From JBAZMA01 sp041649995 (GTDB taxonomy: Bacteria > Omnitrophota > Gorgyraeia > Velamenicoccales > Velamenicoccaceae), in assembly GCA_041649995.1 (NCBI GenBank), contig JBAZMA010000005.1, positions 52,776-116,775 of the forward strand: a stretch of 64,000 nt of DNA. The letters are read 5' to 3'. The translations under genes and the position numbers were made by a program. The notes under the pieces were generated by a model that saw only the letters and a program-made list of their open reading frames with translations, was not told the origin of the DNA and did not search any database. Of this stretch, positions 51,437 to 60,434 are shown in pieces (within the stretch, counting starts at the first letter, position 1; the number at the start of each line of letters is the position of its first letter).

Positions 51437-52600
51437 TTAATTAATTTCATCAATTGAAAAGACCATGAAAGGATTATCCGCATCCATCAACCGCTTTTCC
51501 AAATAGGAAACATCACGAACGTAGTTTTCCAAAGAATTGTCTTTCGTCATCAGTTTTAACAAGATCCTCAGATAGGCCTTCTCGGAAGCGTGAATCCCGT
51601 CTATGACTTCATCCGGATGTGCGCCAAATGATTGCATATCAGAAAAATCCATGACGAGAAAACCGTGCCGGTTGAACAGTTCAAACAAGGCGGGAAAAAT
51701 TTTTGCAAGATAAGCATACTCCCGGGGCCGGCTTTTGAGTTCGTCATAAATAGCTTGCGCGTAAGGAGGGATAAATCCTATCACATGGATTCCGTTCTTT
51801 TCGCACTCCTCTAAAAACCTGCCTAATTCATCCAGAGCGAAAGGATTAATATCCTGTCCATATTCAAACAGTCTGTCCCCTTTGCTAATGCGATCGCGCG
51901 TATCTTTAAAATTATGATCCGGCAAGTCCGGGCTAAGAGGATCTTTCATGATACTTCCGTAGTAATAACTGCCGTCATTCAGATAACCATCGTTCTTATA
52001 AAAGGCCGTCAAACCCATCCTTTTAAAATCTCCTCCTGCGAAAACCAATCCCGCGTTCTTCACATTTATCTTATTTTTTCTCATATCTTCTAACAAACCA
52101 AGGATGGTCTTTTGAGCGACATCCGGCAAGGAAAAAGTCTTATCAAGCTGAGCGATATATGAGGCATCGGAACCCAGGCTGCTATCCCATTTCGCGTTCA
52201 AAAAATTCTGGTCTATTCCCAAAAGGATTATCCGTGGATAGGATTCTCTGGGAAGCCTTGAAAGGAAATTTCGCAAATTTTTCACGCGGCTGATGCATCC
52301 TCCGCAATTATAGAAAGATCCTTTTTTAAAAAAAGCGCTTCGGAAAGCCATCGTCCTTGATGTCCCCAGGGCAATGACGTCATACCTGTATTCCTTGAGC
52401 ATCATTAATTTAACGGGAATAACGGGATTTGTGTGGGCAAAACCTTCAAGACACGGTGTTTTTAACGCCATGCATGAGGCGAGTTGTCCATAGCTGAAAT
52501 AAAGTTCGCCCGATTTTGTCAAATAACCGGCGAAGAGCCCCCCCACAAGCAGAAAAGGGCCTATTAAAATCATTAATTTGACGAAGAATCTCTTTATCAT
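51437..52600 (-). CDS. SGNH-hydrolase-like partner of an MBOAT acyltransferase
   Basis: A 387-residue membrane-anchored protein: one N-terminal helix (about 8-27), then an extracytoplasmic domain with VIALGTSRTMAFR, where Ser is the nucleophile candidate, an internal KILLGIDQNF-type strand (RIILLGIDQNF), and a late DGIHASEKAYL with an Asp-x-x-His pair. The layout matches AlgX/AlgJ- or PatB-type proteins that finish O-acetylation of an exported glycan with an MBOAT partner. It lies 11 bases after the MBOAT gene. Cysteines near 120 (CGGC) may form a disulphide. Confidence 0.75.
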   Translation of the reverse strand: MIKRFFVKLMILIGPFLLVGGLFAGYLTKSGELYFSYGQLASCMALKTPCLEGFAHTNPVIPVKLMMLKEYRYDVIALGTSRTMAFRSAFFKKGSFYNCGGCISRVKNLRNFLSRLPRESYPRIILLGIDQNFLNAKWDSSLGSDASYIAQLDKTFSLPDVAQKTILGLLEDMRKNKINVKNAGLVFAGGDFKRMGLTAFYKNDGYLNDGSYYYGSIMKDPLSPDLPDHNFKDTRDRISKGDRLFEYGQDINPFALDELGRFLEECEKNGIHVIGFIPPYAQAIYDELKSRPREYAYLAKIFPALFELFNRHGFLVMDFSDMQSFGAHPDEVIDGIHASEKAYLRILLKLMTKDNSLENYVRDVSYLEKRLMDADNPFMVFSIDEIN

Positions 52601-52611
52601 TAACGGCGTAG

Positions 52612-54096
52612 TTAAAACTGGAAATAGATAAATTCTGTATTATTGAATACTCCGAAAAGAAAAATGCAGCCAACCAGCGCATAATAGAAAACCCATCTGA
52701 CAGCCAACGGCCTGCGGCTAAGAATATCCCGCAAGCTTCCGTTCCCCTTGAATATCTGGATAATGATCAAAGCCAAAACCACCAAAAACGAAGTTAAATA
52801 ATACCCACGATCATTGGGTAAAGCAGAAAGCTGCCCGAGCCCGGATAAAGAATGCGTCAGGAGCACCTTCCTTAACAATGCGGGAATACCTTCAAATAAA
52901 TGACGAACGATATAAAATCCTTCCCCGACATCTTTTGCTCTGAAAAAGATCCATGAAAAACAAATCAGGGAAAAAGTAACGATCGTTCGACAACATCTCA
53001 TCAAAACACCTGAAACGTTAAGCCGGATCTTTCTACGGATGATCGCGCGGGCATTGGCAGTCCAGACCCCGAATAATAGATAAAAACCATTGAGCGCGCC
53101 CCAAAGGACATAGGTCCAGTTAGCACCATGCCAAAGACCGCTCACAAGAAAAGTCACCATTAAATTGAATTGCCAGCGCCCCCTGGAACAGCGGCTGCCC
53201 CCCAGAGGAATATACAAATAATCCCTGAACCAGGTGGACAAAGAAATATGCCACCGCTGCCAAAACTCGGAAATGGATTGCGACAAATAGGGAAGATTAA
53301 AATTATTCATGAGCTTAAATCCCATAACCTGAGCGGACCCGATAGCGATATCTGAATAGCCTGAAAAATCACAGTAGATCTGAAAGGCGAAAAAAACAGT
53401 CGCCATCATCAAGATGAGCCCTGGTTGCGCCGTCGGATTATCATAAACCTGGTTGACCAGGACGGCCAGCCGATCGGCAATAACGACTTTTTTGAACATC
53501 CCCCAGGCCATAAGTTTCAATCCGTTTGTGACCCGCGTGTAATCAAAACAATGCTTTTCATAGAATTGGTGCAGCAAATTCTGGGGTCTTTCGATAGGGC
53601 CCGCAACAAGTTGTGGATAAAACATGACGTATAACGAATAGATGCCGAAGTGGCTCTCCGCCCTTTGCCTGCCCCGATAAACTTCGATGACGTAAGAAAG
53701 ACTTTGAAAAGTATGAAAAGAAAGGCCTATAGGCAAAATCAGATGGATCAAGCCGATAGGGTAATGCAGCCCGAATAGAGCGGCAATTTTTGCAAAATTA
53801 GCGTTGAAAAAATTGAAATATTTAAAAACAAAAAGAACCAAACATGTGGAAATGATGCTTGCGACCAGATAATGCCTTTTTTTCTCCTGTCCCTCTGCCT
53901 TTTCAATCAACAGGGCGGCGAAATAGTCTATGGTGATCGTGATGGCCAGTATAAAAATATATTGGGGAATAAAACACATGTAGAAAAAACAGCTGGCCGA
54001 CAATAATAGCGGCCAACGTCTCTTATGGGGCAGCAGAAAATACAGAGTCGTTACGACGGGAAAAAAGATCAAGAAACTCAGCGAGTTAAATAACAT
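52612..54096 (-). CDS. MBOAT O-acyltransferase, AlgI-like
   Basis: A 494-residue membrane enzyme with about twelve helices. Family phrases are SFHTFQSLSYVIEVYRGR, YFAALLIE, FWQRWHISLSTWFRDYLYIPLGG and LVSGLWHGANWTYVLWGALNGF, which contains the catalytic His. It carries acyl, usually acetyl, groups across the inner membrane for O-acylation of a periplasmic polysaccharide. With the SGNH protein it forms a two-gene system, so the exported glycan is probably O-acetylated. Confidence 0.92.
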   Translation of the reverse strand: MLFNSLSFLIFFPVVTTLYFLLPHKRRWPLLLSASCFFYMCFIPQYIFILAITITIDYFAALLIEKAEGQEKKRHYLVASIISTCLVLFVFKYFNFFNANFAKIAALFGLHYPIGLIHLILPIGLSFHTFQSLSYVIEVYRGRQRAESHFGIYSLYVMFYPQLVAGPIERPQNLLHQFYEKHCFDYTRVTNGLKLMAWGMFKKVVIADRLAVLVNQVYDNPTAQPGLILMMATVFFAFQIYCDFSGYSDIAIGSAQVMGFKLMNNFNLPYLSQSISEFWQRWHISLSTWFRDYLYIPLGGSRCSRGRWQFNLMVTFLVSGLWHGANWTYVLWGALNGFYLLFGVWTANARAIIRRKIRLNVSGVLMRCCRTIVTFSLICFSWIFFRAKDVGEGFYIVRHLFEGIPALLRKVLLTHSLSGLGQLSALPNDRGYYLTSFLVVLALIIIQIFKGNGSLRDILSRRPLAVRWVFYYALVGCIFLFGVFNNTEFIYFQF

Positions 54097-54116
54097 GCTT
54101 ATCGTCCACCTTAGAT

Positions 54117-55343
54117 TTAGTCATCCCACCCATCTCCCGCGACCGTGTGCCTTAACTTCCATTGCCCTTCTGCCTTTTTCCATAGATGAGGAGAACGGAA
54201 CCGGTCGCATAACTCCATAAAAGCTTCTTTTGTCATCCCGATATAATCCATCACGTCGCTGAAATATTTATCCGGAAATTCGCCGTCAAAGCGTTTGACC
54301 AGAGAAACCCCTTCCTCCCGGGTCAGATGCTTATTCCTGATCTCCTGCGAGGCGTCATAGGTAGCCCTGCCTATTCCGAATTTGATAAACGTCGTGTAAT
54401 AGTGCAAATCGTCTATTTTGTCGTCAATGCTGTTGTATTTGCTGTAGGTCCCCTGCGTCCTGAAAGGACGCGCTTTGAACCCCGTGTTTTCAACAGCGTA
54501 ATAATAGACTTCCTGGGGCACCCATTTTAAGTAATATCCCAGGTAGTGCACCTCGATGCCTGAGACCTCCAGGTCCTCGTGCGGGGCCGGCAGGTATGGC
54601 ATGAGATCGCACTGGTCTACCTGGTAGCGCTCTTTGATCTCCCGGATCGACACGCCTCCCAGATACATCTCATCGAGATTTTTCATGCTGAAATAAGACT
54701 TATCCCGCAAAGAAGAAGCGTTGTCGGCGATAGGGTTTCCGTATTCCGCTTCGTTCTCGCCGTAAAAAATGAGCGGAATCCTGTACTGCAGCGCGATTTT
54801 AGGCGCCAGGACCTTTTGCCCCAGGATAAACGTCTGGAACGGATGCAGAAGGTTTTCGATCGACAGCCGGGTCAGCAATTTCATGACCCGTCCGTTTTGG
54901 TTGAAGCTGACGTTATCAAACCCGCCCACCTCGATCCACTTCCTGAAATTCCTGTATCCGTAATCCGTGTAAAGGATAGGCGGCCAGGTCACGGTCAAAG
55001 GATGCATGCCGTATTTATACTTTAAGACATGGGACTGGAACGCGCTGTCCTTGCCCCCGCTTCCCGGAACTATGCAATCGTAATGACCGTCCCGGCTCCG
55101 GTAACGCTCCAGCAACGCCAGAAGTTCGTCCTCTCTTTTCTTCCAGTCGATGTTCTCCTTTTCTTCCGCGTGCCTGCACGCGTCGCAGATCCCATCTGGC
55201 CCGATATTCATCGTCGTTTTCTTGCTGCCGATCGTATGCTTGAATTCCACGGCCGAAGCCGGCCTCTGGTTCGACATCACGCACCGCTGACAGAAAACAA
55301 CCTTTCCGGGGAGACCGAATTTTGTTTCCAATTTACGTTCCAT
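54117..55343 (-). CDS. N-acetyl sugar amidotransferase (WbpG/PseA-like)
   Basis: A 408-residue PP-loop ATPase. N-terminal cysteines CQRCVMSNQRP and CDACRHAEE suggest a metal site, and VPGSGGKDSAFQSHVLKYKYG near 90-110 is the ATP-pyrophosphatase motif. WbpG- and PseA-type enzymes convert an acetamido group on an activated sugar into an acetamidino group, using ammonia delivered by HisH- and HisF-like partners. Those partners follow upstream with gaps of 3-9 bases, so the three form one amidination unit. Confidence 0.88.
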   Translation of the reverse strand: MERKLETKFGLPGKVVFCQRCVMSNQRPASAVEFKHTIGSKKTTMNIGPDGICDACRHAEEKENIDWKKREDELLALLERYRSRDGHYDCIVPGSGGKDSAFQSHVLKYKYGMHPLTVTWPPILYTDYGYRNFRKWIEVGGFDNVSFNQNGRVMKLLTRLSIENLLHPFQTFILGQKVLAPKIALQYRIPLIFYGENEAEYGNPIADNASSLRDKSYFSMKNLDEMYLGGVSIREIKERYQVDQCDLMPYLPAPHEDLEVSGIEVHYLGYYLKWVPQEVYYYAVENTGFKARPFRTQGTYSKYNSIDDKIDDLHYYTTFIKFGIGRATYDASQEIRNKHLTREEGVSLVKRFDGEFPDKYFSDVMDYIGMTKEAFMELCDRFRSPHLWKKAEGQWKLRHTVAGDGWDD

Positions 55344-55346
55344 AAT

Positions 55347-56006
55347 CTACACCCCTGAGCCGTTCAAAATCCTGTTTGCCCAATATTGATAAATTTTCAA
55401 GCCCTCCCGCGCGCTTTTCTCGGGATGAAATTGCGCGGCAAAAATATTATTCTGGATCGCGGCGCAGCAGTACCGCACGCCCTCATAATCGCTGACAGCA
55501 AGGATGTTCTCAGGGCGCGCGGGCACCGCGTAGAATGAATGGATAAAATACATGAACTCTCCCTGGCCGATATTCTCAAGAGGCGTGCCTTGCCAAAGGC
55601 CCGCCTGAGAGGGAGAAAATATGCGGTTCCAGCCTGCCTGGGGAATCTTGATTTTTCTGCCGTCGACGCTTCCCGCCGGAAATCTGACAACCTCTCCTTC
55701 CAGGAGGCCTAAGCCTGAGCATTCTCCGAATTCTCCGCTTTTTGAAAATAACAACTGCATCCCGAGACAGATGCCAAAAAAAGGCTTTCCGCTGGCAGCG
55801 AACTCTTTTATGGGATCCACCAGGCCCAGCTGGCGTAAATTTCTCATGGCATCGCCGAACGCCCCCACCCCGGGCAGGATCAGGGCATCCGACTGCAACA
55901 GGTCGCTCCCCCGGGACGTCAGGATAGGATGCAATCCCACTGTTCTACAGGCCTGTTCAACGCTGTAGAGATTTCCCGCGTTATAATCAACGATCGAAAC
56001 ACGCAT
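55347..56006 (-). CDS. HisH-like glutamine amidotransferase (sugar amidination)
   Basis: A 219-residue class I glutamine amidotransferase: SIVDYNAGNLYSVEQA, nucleophile Cys in FFGICLGMQLLFSKSGE, and FAAQFHPEKSAREG with the catalytic His and Glu. It resembles the histidine-pathway HisH but sits with WbpG- and LegF-type genes, which indicates the HisH2 role of releasing ammonia from glutamine for sugar amidination. No histidine genes are nearby. Confidence 0.87.
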   Translation of the reverse strand: MRVSIVDYNAGNLYSVEQACRTVGLHPILTSRGSDLLQSDALILPGVGAFGDAMRNLRQLGLVDPIKEFAASGKPFFGICLGMQLLFSKSGEFGECSGLGLLEGEVVRFPAGSVDGRKIKIPQAGWNRIFSPSQAGLWQGTPLENIGQGEFMYFIHSFYAVPARPENILAVSDYEGVRYCCAAIQNNIFAAQFHPEKSAREGLKIYQYWANRILNGSGV

Positions 56007-56015
56007 AGCTTTTCT

Positions 56016-56870
56016 TTAGCAACAACGGCAAGGGATATTCTGTTTGCCGAGGAATGCCTTGATCTCGGAAAACGGGCTTGTTTTAATCTTCGAAAAACTA
56101 CGGCCGCTCTTTAAAAACTCAACATTGCCTTCAGGCCCATAGTCCCCCCGGACACCGTTTTTCTCGATAAATTCATAGTGGATTATGGACGCCAGGGCGA
56201 CCGCGTCCGCCTGGCCGTCCTCAATGACCGTCTTGACATCCTCCACCCTGCCTGCGCCGCCATGAGCGATGACAGGGATGGAAACTGCCTTAGAAATCAT
56301 CCTGGTCAATTCAATATCAAACCCGAGCCCGGTACCCTCCCTATCTACAGACGTGATCACGATCTCTCCCGCCCCGAGCTCTTCGACCCGCCTGGCCCAT
56401 CCCAAAACCTCAACGCCCGTGAATTCACGGCCATTATCCGTATAAGCCAGATAAGCGCCGTCTGGCTGCTTTGTGGCTTCAATCGTCACGACAATGGTGG
56501 AAGATCCGAAGACGCGCGAGGCCTCCCTGATGATCCCTGGATTTTTTATCGCGGCGGTATTGAGAGAAACCTTGTCCGCGCCGGCACGCAGTATCCCGCG
56601 GATATCCTCTATCGTCCTGAGCCCTCCGCCTACTGTCAGCGGAATGAATATCTCGCTGGCTGTCCTGGTAACAATATCGTGGAGGCTGTTTCGATCATAC
56701 AGACTCGCCACGACATCCGTATACATCAATTCATCGGCCCCGGTTTCGTAATAATAACGCGCGAACTGTTCCGGCTTGCCAAGCACGCGTAATCCCTCAA
56801 GATGGATCCCTTTGACAAGGTTCGGGCCTTTGATATCAAGGCGGGCTATGATCCTGATATTCTTAGACAT
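56016..56870 (-). CDS. HisF-like cyclase subunit (sugar amidination), catalytic Asp replaced by Glu
   Basis: A 284-residue TIM barrel: RIIARLDIKGPNLVKGIHLEGLRVLG, where Asp of the LDIK motif is kept, and VVTIEATKQPDGAYLAYTDNG, where the Asp of the normal AIDAK motif of HisF is Glu. TSVDREGTGLGFDIELTRM and AHGGAGRVEDV follow. In true HisF both Asp residues are needed for cyclisation, so the change suits a HisF2 protein that only forms the ammonia channel for the amidotransferase. A TTG start four codons earlier is possible. It overlaps the LegF-like gene by eight bases. Confidence 0.87.
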   Translation of the reverse strand: MSKNIRIIARLDIKGPNLVKGIHLEGLRVLGKPEQFARYYYETGADELMYTDVVASLYDRNSLHDIVTRTASEIFIPLTVGGGLRTIEDIRGILRAGADKVSLNTAAIKNPGIIREASRVFGSSTIVVTIEATKQPDGAYLAYTDNGREFTGVEVLGWARRVEELGAGEIVITSVDREGTGLGFDIELTRMISKAVSIPVIAHGGAGRVEDVKTVIEDGQADAVALASIIHYEFIEKNGVRGDYGPEGNVEFLKSGRSFSKIKTSPFSEIKAFLGKQNIPCRCC

Positions 56871-57591
56871 CTCTGTCAGCAACTCCGCCGCTCGTTCGCC
56901 TTTTTCGGCCGGTCAACAGGTTATTACAGATATTCAGGTCCCATTCGGTATCGATATCCACCGACCTTTCCCTGGGCATGGGAAATCCAATCGTTCGGCT
57001 GGTAATAAATTTTTTGTTTTTTATAAACCAATCTGTCCTGGCCACATAGACCGCCCCGTTAAGCTCATACAGCTTTTTAAAATCCTGCCGGGACAAAACC
57101 CTGTCCGGCTGCCTGGTGACGGCTTTCAGTCTTTTCCTGCCGTCCAGAGAAAACATCCATTCCAGCCCCTTCTCCCGTAAAACGACGGAAACACAGGCCG
57201 GGGACCGGCTGGAGACGCATTTTATGATGCATTGATCGATATCCCGCGCCAGGCGCAAAGGAGACGTCGGCTGCAACAACACAACATAGTCAAACGGGTC
57301 TTTGAGGACCGAAAGCGCGTGCAAAACAGGTTCCATCCCGCTGGAATGGTCCCGCGCGAATTTCGCGGGCCTCACAAAGGGTACTTCGCAGCCTCTTTGA
57401 CGGGCGGCGGCCATAATTCTCTTATCGTCAGAAGACAGGATCAGCCGGTCGATCAATTTGGACTTTTTGGCCTCATCGATGGTCCAGGCGATCAAGGGCT
57501 TTCCGGCCACCTGACGGATATTTTTACGCGGCAGCCCCTTGGATCCTCCCCGGGCCGGAATGATCGCTAAGATCTTTTTCTTTTTGTACAT
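56863..57591 (-). CDS. legF: CMP-nonulosonate cytidylyltransferase (LegF/NeuA-like)
   Basis: A 242-residue enzyme: ILAIIPARGGSKGLPRKNIRQVAGKPLI (broken motif), LLQPTSPLRLARDIDQCI, and a PMPRERSVDIDTEWDL end with the metal-binding aspartates. It activates a nonulosonic acid with CTP to CMP-sugar in the cytoplasm. Neighbouring LegI-, LegG- and LegB-like genes make legionaminic acid the likeliest substrate over sialic or pseudaminic acid. It starts two bases after the end of the LegG-like gene. Confidence 0.9.
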   Translation of the reverse strand: MYKKKKILAIIPARGGSKGLPRKNIRQVAGKPLIAWTIDEAKKSKLIDRLILSSDDKRIMAAARQRGCEVPFVRPAKFARDHSSGMEPVLHALSVLKDPFDYVVLLQPTSPLRLARDIDQCIIKCVSSRSPACVSVVLREKGLEWMFSLDGRKRLKAVTRQPDRVLSRQDFKKLYELNGAVYVARTDWFIKNKKFITSRTIGFPMPRERSVDIDTEWDLNICNNLLTGRKRRTSGGVADRDV

Positions 57592-57593
57592 GT

Positions 57594-58772
57594 TTACAGC
57601 TCCGCCCTTAAAGGGAGATCATAAAAGGTTTTTTTCAGGCTTCTAATCCTTGGCAACTCTTTTTTCAGGATTGCGGCGATTGTTTTTGCCGTCGAACGAC
57701 CTTCATACGGATTCTTGACGCGCGCGCACGCGGCCCTGAACCGCGGCGACAAGGCTTTTTTCAGCGCGCTCTTGATCCGTGCGCGTTCAGCAGGGCAATC
57801 CATCACACTGGCCGCCCTTATCCTGCCTCTTTGCCTGTCCCCCACATTGACGGTCGGTTTTCCGAATGAAGGCATTTCGATGAGTCCGCTCGATGAATTC
57901 CCCACCATGACATCCACACACTTCAATAACGATAAATATTTAAGCCGGCCCAATGAGACGAAGGAAACAGAGCTCCCCCGATGATTGGCGACATATCGGT
58001 CAATCGATTCAATCAAAATCCTTCCGTTGGTATCGGAATTCGGTTTTGTGAAAACCACTTTAAGGCCCTTGAGAACGCTCAATGCCGCCAAGATTTCGTC
58101 AAACTGCTTGGCGGAAGTATTGTGTTCAAGGGTTGTCGGATGAAAAGTCACCAGGGCGACCGGAGAATGGATCTTGAAGCGAAGGGCTTTTTCCAATTGC
58201 CTCCTGGAAAAATATCCATCCTGCCTGGCATTGTCTACGCCCAGGCCGCCGACATTAAAAACCTTTCGGGGATCTTCGCCAAGCTGGATCACCCTTCTGC
58301 GATAAACCTCTGTGGAGGTAAAATGCAAACTGCTCATTTTGGTAATCGAGTGCCTAAAAGCGTCGTCCATGGCGCCCTCTGTGAGCTCTCCGCCATACAG
58401 GTGAATCACGGGGATCCTGGAGACGAATGCGGCAATGACCGCTGAATACGTCTCGAATCTGTCTCCGAGGACAAGGACAAAATCCGGCTTTAATCTTTTA
58501 AAAGCGGTAGCAAAACCCATGACCCCTTTGCCCAAAGATCTGGCAATGCCTTCGGGAGAATCATCTTTTAAGGGAATCGCGATCTTCGCGTCGATTGAAA
58601 AACCGTCCCGTTCAATCTCCTTGTACGTCAAGCCATACAAAGAAGACAAGTGCATGCCTGTCACGGCTATCCCCAGCCGCATGGAAGGCTCATTTCTGAG
58701 CTCCTTAAGCAAAGGATGAAACAGTCCATACTCAGCCCTGCTCCCGGTCACCGCGCAAATCAAAGGTTTCAT
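57594..58772 (-). CDS. legG: hydrolysing NDP-sugar 2-epimerase (LegG/NeuC-like)
   Basis: A 392-residue enzyme with ICAVTGSRAEYGLFHPLL, VLGDRFETYSAVIAAFVSRIPVIHLYGGELTEGAMDDAFRHSITKM (split family motifs) and VVFTKPNSDTNGR, plus GNSSSGLIEMPSFGKPTVNVGDRQRGR. It converts an NDP-2,4-diacetamido- or N-acetyl hexosamine to free ManNAc-type sugar for nonulosonate synthesis. The four-base overlap with LegI and the LegB- and PtmE-like genes upstream favour the legionaminate (GDP-linked) type over NeuC of sialic acid. Confidence 0.88.
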   Translation of the reverse strand: MKPLICAVTGSRAEYGLFHPLLKELRNEPSMRLGIAVTGMHLSSLYGLTYKEIERDGFSIDAKIAIPLKDDSPEGIARSLGKGVMGFATAFKRLKPDFVLVLGDRFETYSAVIAAFVSRIPVIHLYGGELTEGAMDDAFRHSITKMSSLHFTSTEVYRRRVIQLGEDPRKVFNVGGLGVDNARQDGYFSRRQLEKALRFKIHSPVALVTFHPTTLEHNTSAKQFDEILAALSVLKGLKVVFTKPNSDTNGRILIESIDRYVANHRGSSVSFVSLGRLKYLSLLKCVDVMVGNSSSGLIEMPSFGKPTVNVGDRQRGRIRAASVMDCPAERARIKSALKKALSPRFRAACARVKNPYEGRSTAKTIAAILKKELPRIRSLKKTFYDLPLRAEL

Positions 58773-59773
58773 AGTTTGATCAGCTCATCTTTTTGAAAAT
58801 CTTTTTTTGCGGCTTTTCCCAGGAGCTCATGGTATCTCATAGGGCTTATCCCCGTACCCGGACGCTTGACAGTCAGATTGGTCCTGTCAAAGAATTCGCC
58901 CCTTTTGATGCGCCTGGCGGCCACGACGCTTTTTCTGACCGCGGCAATATTGACTTTTTCGCAAGGACTGGGAGATTTGATGCCTGTCCCCAGGGCCGCT
59001 TCGGTATTGCGCACGGCAACCACGAGGTCTTTCAGGCCTTTTGGATCCAGGCTCGCCTGATGATCCGGGCCGCGCATCGTCCTATCCAGGGTAAAGTGCT
59101 TTTCAATGACACGCGCTCCCAGCGCAACGGCCGCGATGGAGGCTTCGATCCCGCAAGTGTGATCAGAATAACCCACCTGCACGTGGAAGGCTTTTTTTAT
59201 GGTCAACATCGCCAGCAGGTTCGCGTGCTGAAACGGTGTCGGATATTCCGTATGGCAATGCAGGACGGTAATGTCCCCTTTCTTTGTTCCGCATCTGATC
59301 AAAATCCCGAGCGCCGCCTTAACTTCCGCTAAAGTCGCCATGCCCGTAGACAAAATGATTTTTTTGCGTAAAGACCCGATTTTTTTTAAATAAAGCGGGT
59401 TATTGATTTCCCCCGATGGGATTTTAAATATCTTCAATCTCAGACCTGACAACAAATCAATGCTATCCAGATCAAAGGGGGAAGAAAGGAACAGGATATG
59501 CTTTTTCAGGCAGTAGCTCAGGAGTTCCCGGTGCGCCCTGAGGTCCAATTCCAGCCTCCTGATCATGTCAAACTGTGTTTCTTTTCTGTCTGTGGAAATC
59601 TTCTGATATCGGGCCTTAGGCGCTCTTCTGGAAACCAGCGATTCCGCGACAAATGTCTGAAACTTTACGGCATCCGCGCCGGCTGAGACGGCGGCGTCCA
59701 CCATTCTTTTGGCAATAGTCAAAGAACCGTTATGGTTCACCCCGGCCTCCGCGATAATCAAAACGTTCTTCAT
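58769..59773 (-). CDS. legI: nonulosonate synthase (LegI/NeuB-like)
   Basis: A 334-residue enzyme: VLIIAEAGVNHNGSLTIAKRMVDAA, DAVKFQTF, TGMATLAEVKAAL, HCHTEYPTPF, GYSDHTCGIEASIAAVALGARVIEKHFTLDR (family motifs, interrupted), then a C-terminal SAF domain with RRIKRGEFFDRTNLTVKRPG. It condenses the N-acyl-mannosamine product of LegG with phosphoenolpyruvate to give the nine-carbon acid. The pathway context indicates legionaminate rather than N-acetylneuraminate; NeuB and LegI are not separable by motifs I can see. Confidence 0.88.
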   Translation of the reverse strand: MKNVLIIAEAGVNHNGSLTIAKRMVDAAVSAGADAVKFQTFVAESLVSRRAPKARYQKISTDRKETQFDMIRRLELDLRAHRELLSYCLKKHILFLSSPFDLDSIDLLSGLRLKIFKIPSGEINNPLYLKKIGSLRKKIILSTGMATLAEVKAALGILIRCGTKKGDITVLHCHTEYPTPFQHANLLAMLTIKKAFHVQVGYSDHTCGIEASIAAVALGARVIEKHFTLDRTMRGPDHQASLDPKGLKDLVVAVRNTEAALGTGIKSPSPCEKVNIAAVRKSVVAARRIKRGEFFDRTNLTVKRPGTGISPMRYHELLGKAAKKDFQKDELIKL

Positions 59774-60429
59774 AGCACCCGCCCCTTAAACTCAAAACGA
59801 AATCCGAAAGCCTCCATATAGGCCTTGGGCATATCCGGAAAATCCGTCGCCCTGACCCGTCGTCCGACCTCCCCGGCGTCCATACTCTCATGGATGCGGC
59901 AAAGTTCATCAAGTTCTTTTCGCGTGTAAAGGCGCCTGCCCCATGTTTCCCGGGCCCTTGGCAGCTCTCCGTGTCTGATGTAATGCCTGAAAACCTCCCG
60001 AAACTGTTTCGGGATCAATTCATAGCATTTGCGCGTGACATCCACCAGGCTGTCTTCAGACGAAACAGGAAAATATTTCACGCTGACAATGGGTCCGGAA
60101 TCAACCCTTGAGGTCATCAGATGCGCGGTGACCCCATAACGGGTCACATTGTCATAGATGGCGAAATTCGTGCATCCTATGCCCCGGTAGTCCGGCGTGC
60201 CGGGATGAAAATTAATGGCAAATTTTTTGACAGTCGACAGGAATTTTTGCGGAATGATCCAGGGAGACATGTAAGAAATGCAAATGTCGCACCGCAGGCG
60301 GTAGGCTTTCAGAGGAAACGCATCCGCTCGCGTCCCCGTGAAAACACAGACATGCTCATAATGCCTTTTCAGGAACGCTGTCACTGCCCCAAGTCCGTGC
60401 TTTTTTTTTGCAAAAACGATGACATTCAT
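59770..60429 (-). CDS. formyltransferase-fold enzyme of the nonulosonate cluster
   Basis: A 219-residue protein with the formyltransferase site: INFHPGTPDYRGIGCTNFAIY, where the His after the Asn is the catalytic residue, and TSRVDSGPIVSVKYF with the matching Asp. It is shorter than Fmt and has no tRNA-binding C-terminal domain; such enzymes N-formylate amino sugars with 10-formyl-tetrahydrofolate. Inserted between PtmE- and LegI-like genes (five-base gap, four-base overlap), it is likely to formylate an intermediate amine of the nonulosonate pathway, where LegH normally acetylates. That is inference. Confidence 0.75.
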   Translation of the reverse strand: MNVIVFAKKKHGLGAVTAFLKRHYEHVCVFTGTRADAFPLKAYRLRCDICISYMSPWIIPQKFLSTVKKFAINFHPGTPDYRGIGCTNFAIYDNVTRYGVTAHLMTSRVDSGPIVSVKYFPVSSEDSLVDVTRKCYELIPKQFREVFRHYIRHGELPRARETWGRRLYTRKELDELCRIHESMDAGEVGRRVRATDFPDMPKAYMEAFGFRFEFKGRVL

Positions 60430-60434
60430 AATGT

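Noticed and set aside
55347..56870. Part of a histidine biosynthesis operon
   Set aside because: No other his gene is near, the HisF-like protein has lost a catalytic Asp, and the genes are coupled to a WbpG-like amidotransferase.
56863..59773. N-acetylneuraminic (sialic) acid pathway neuA-neuC-neuB
   Set aside because: NeuABC-type motifs fit, but the LegB-like dehydratase and PtmE-like CBS nucleotidyltransferase in the same operon favour legionaminate.
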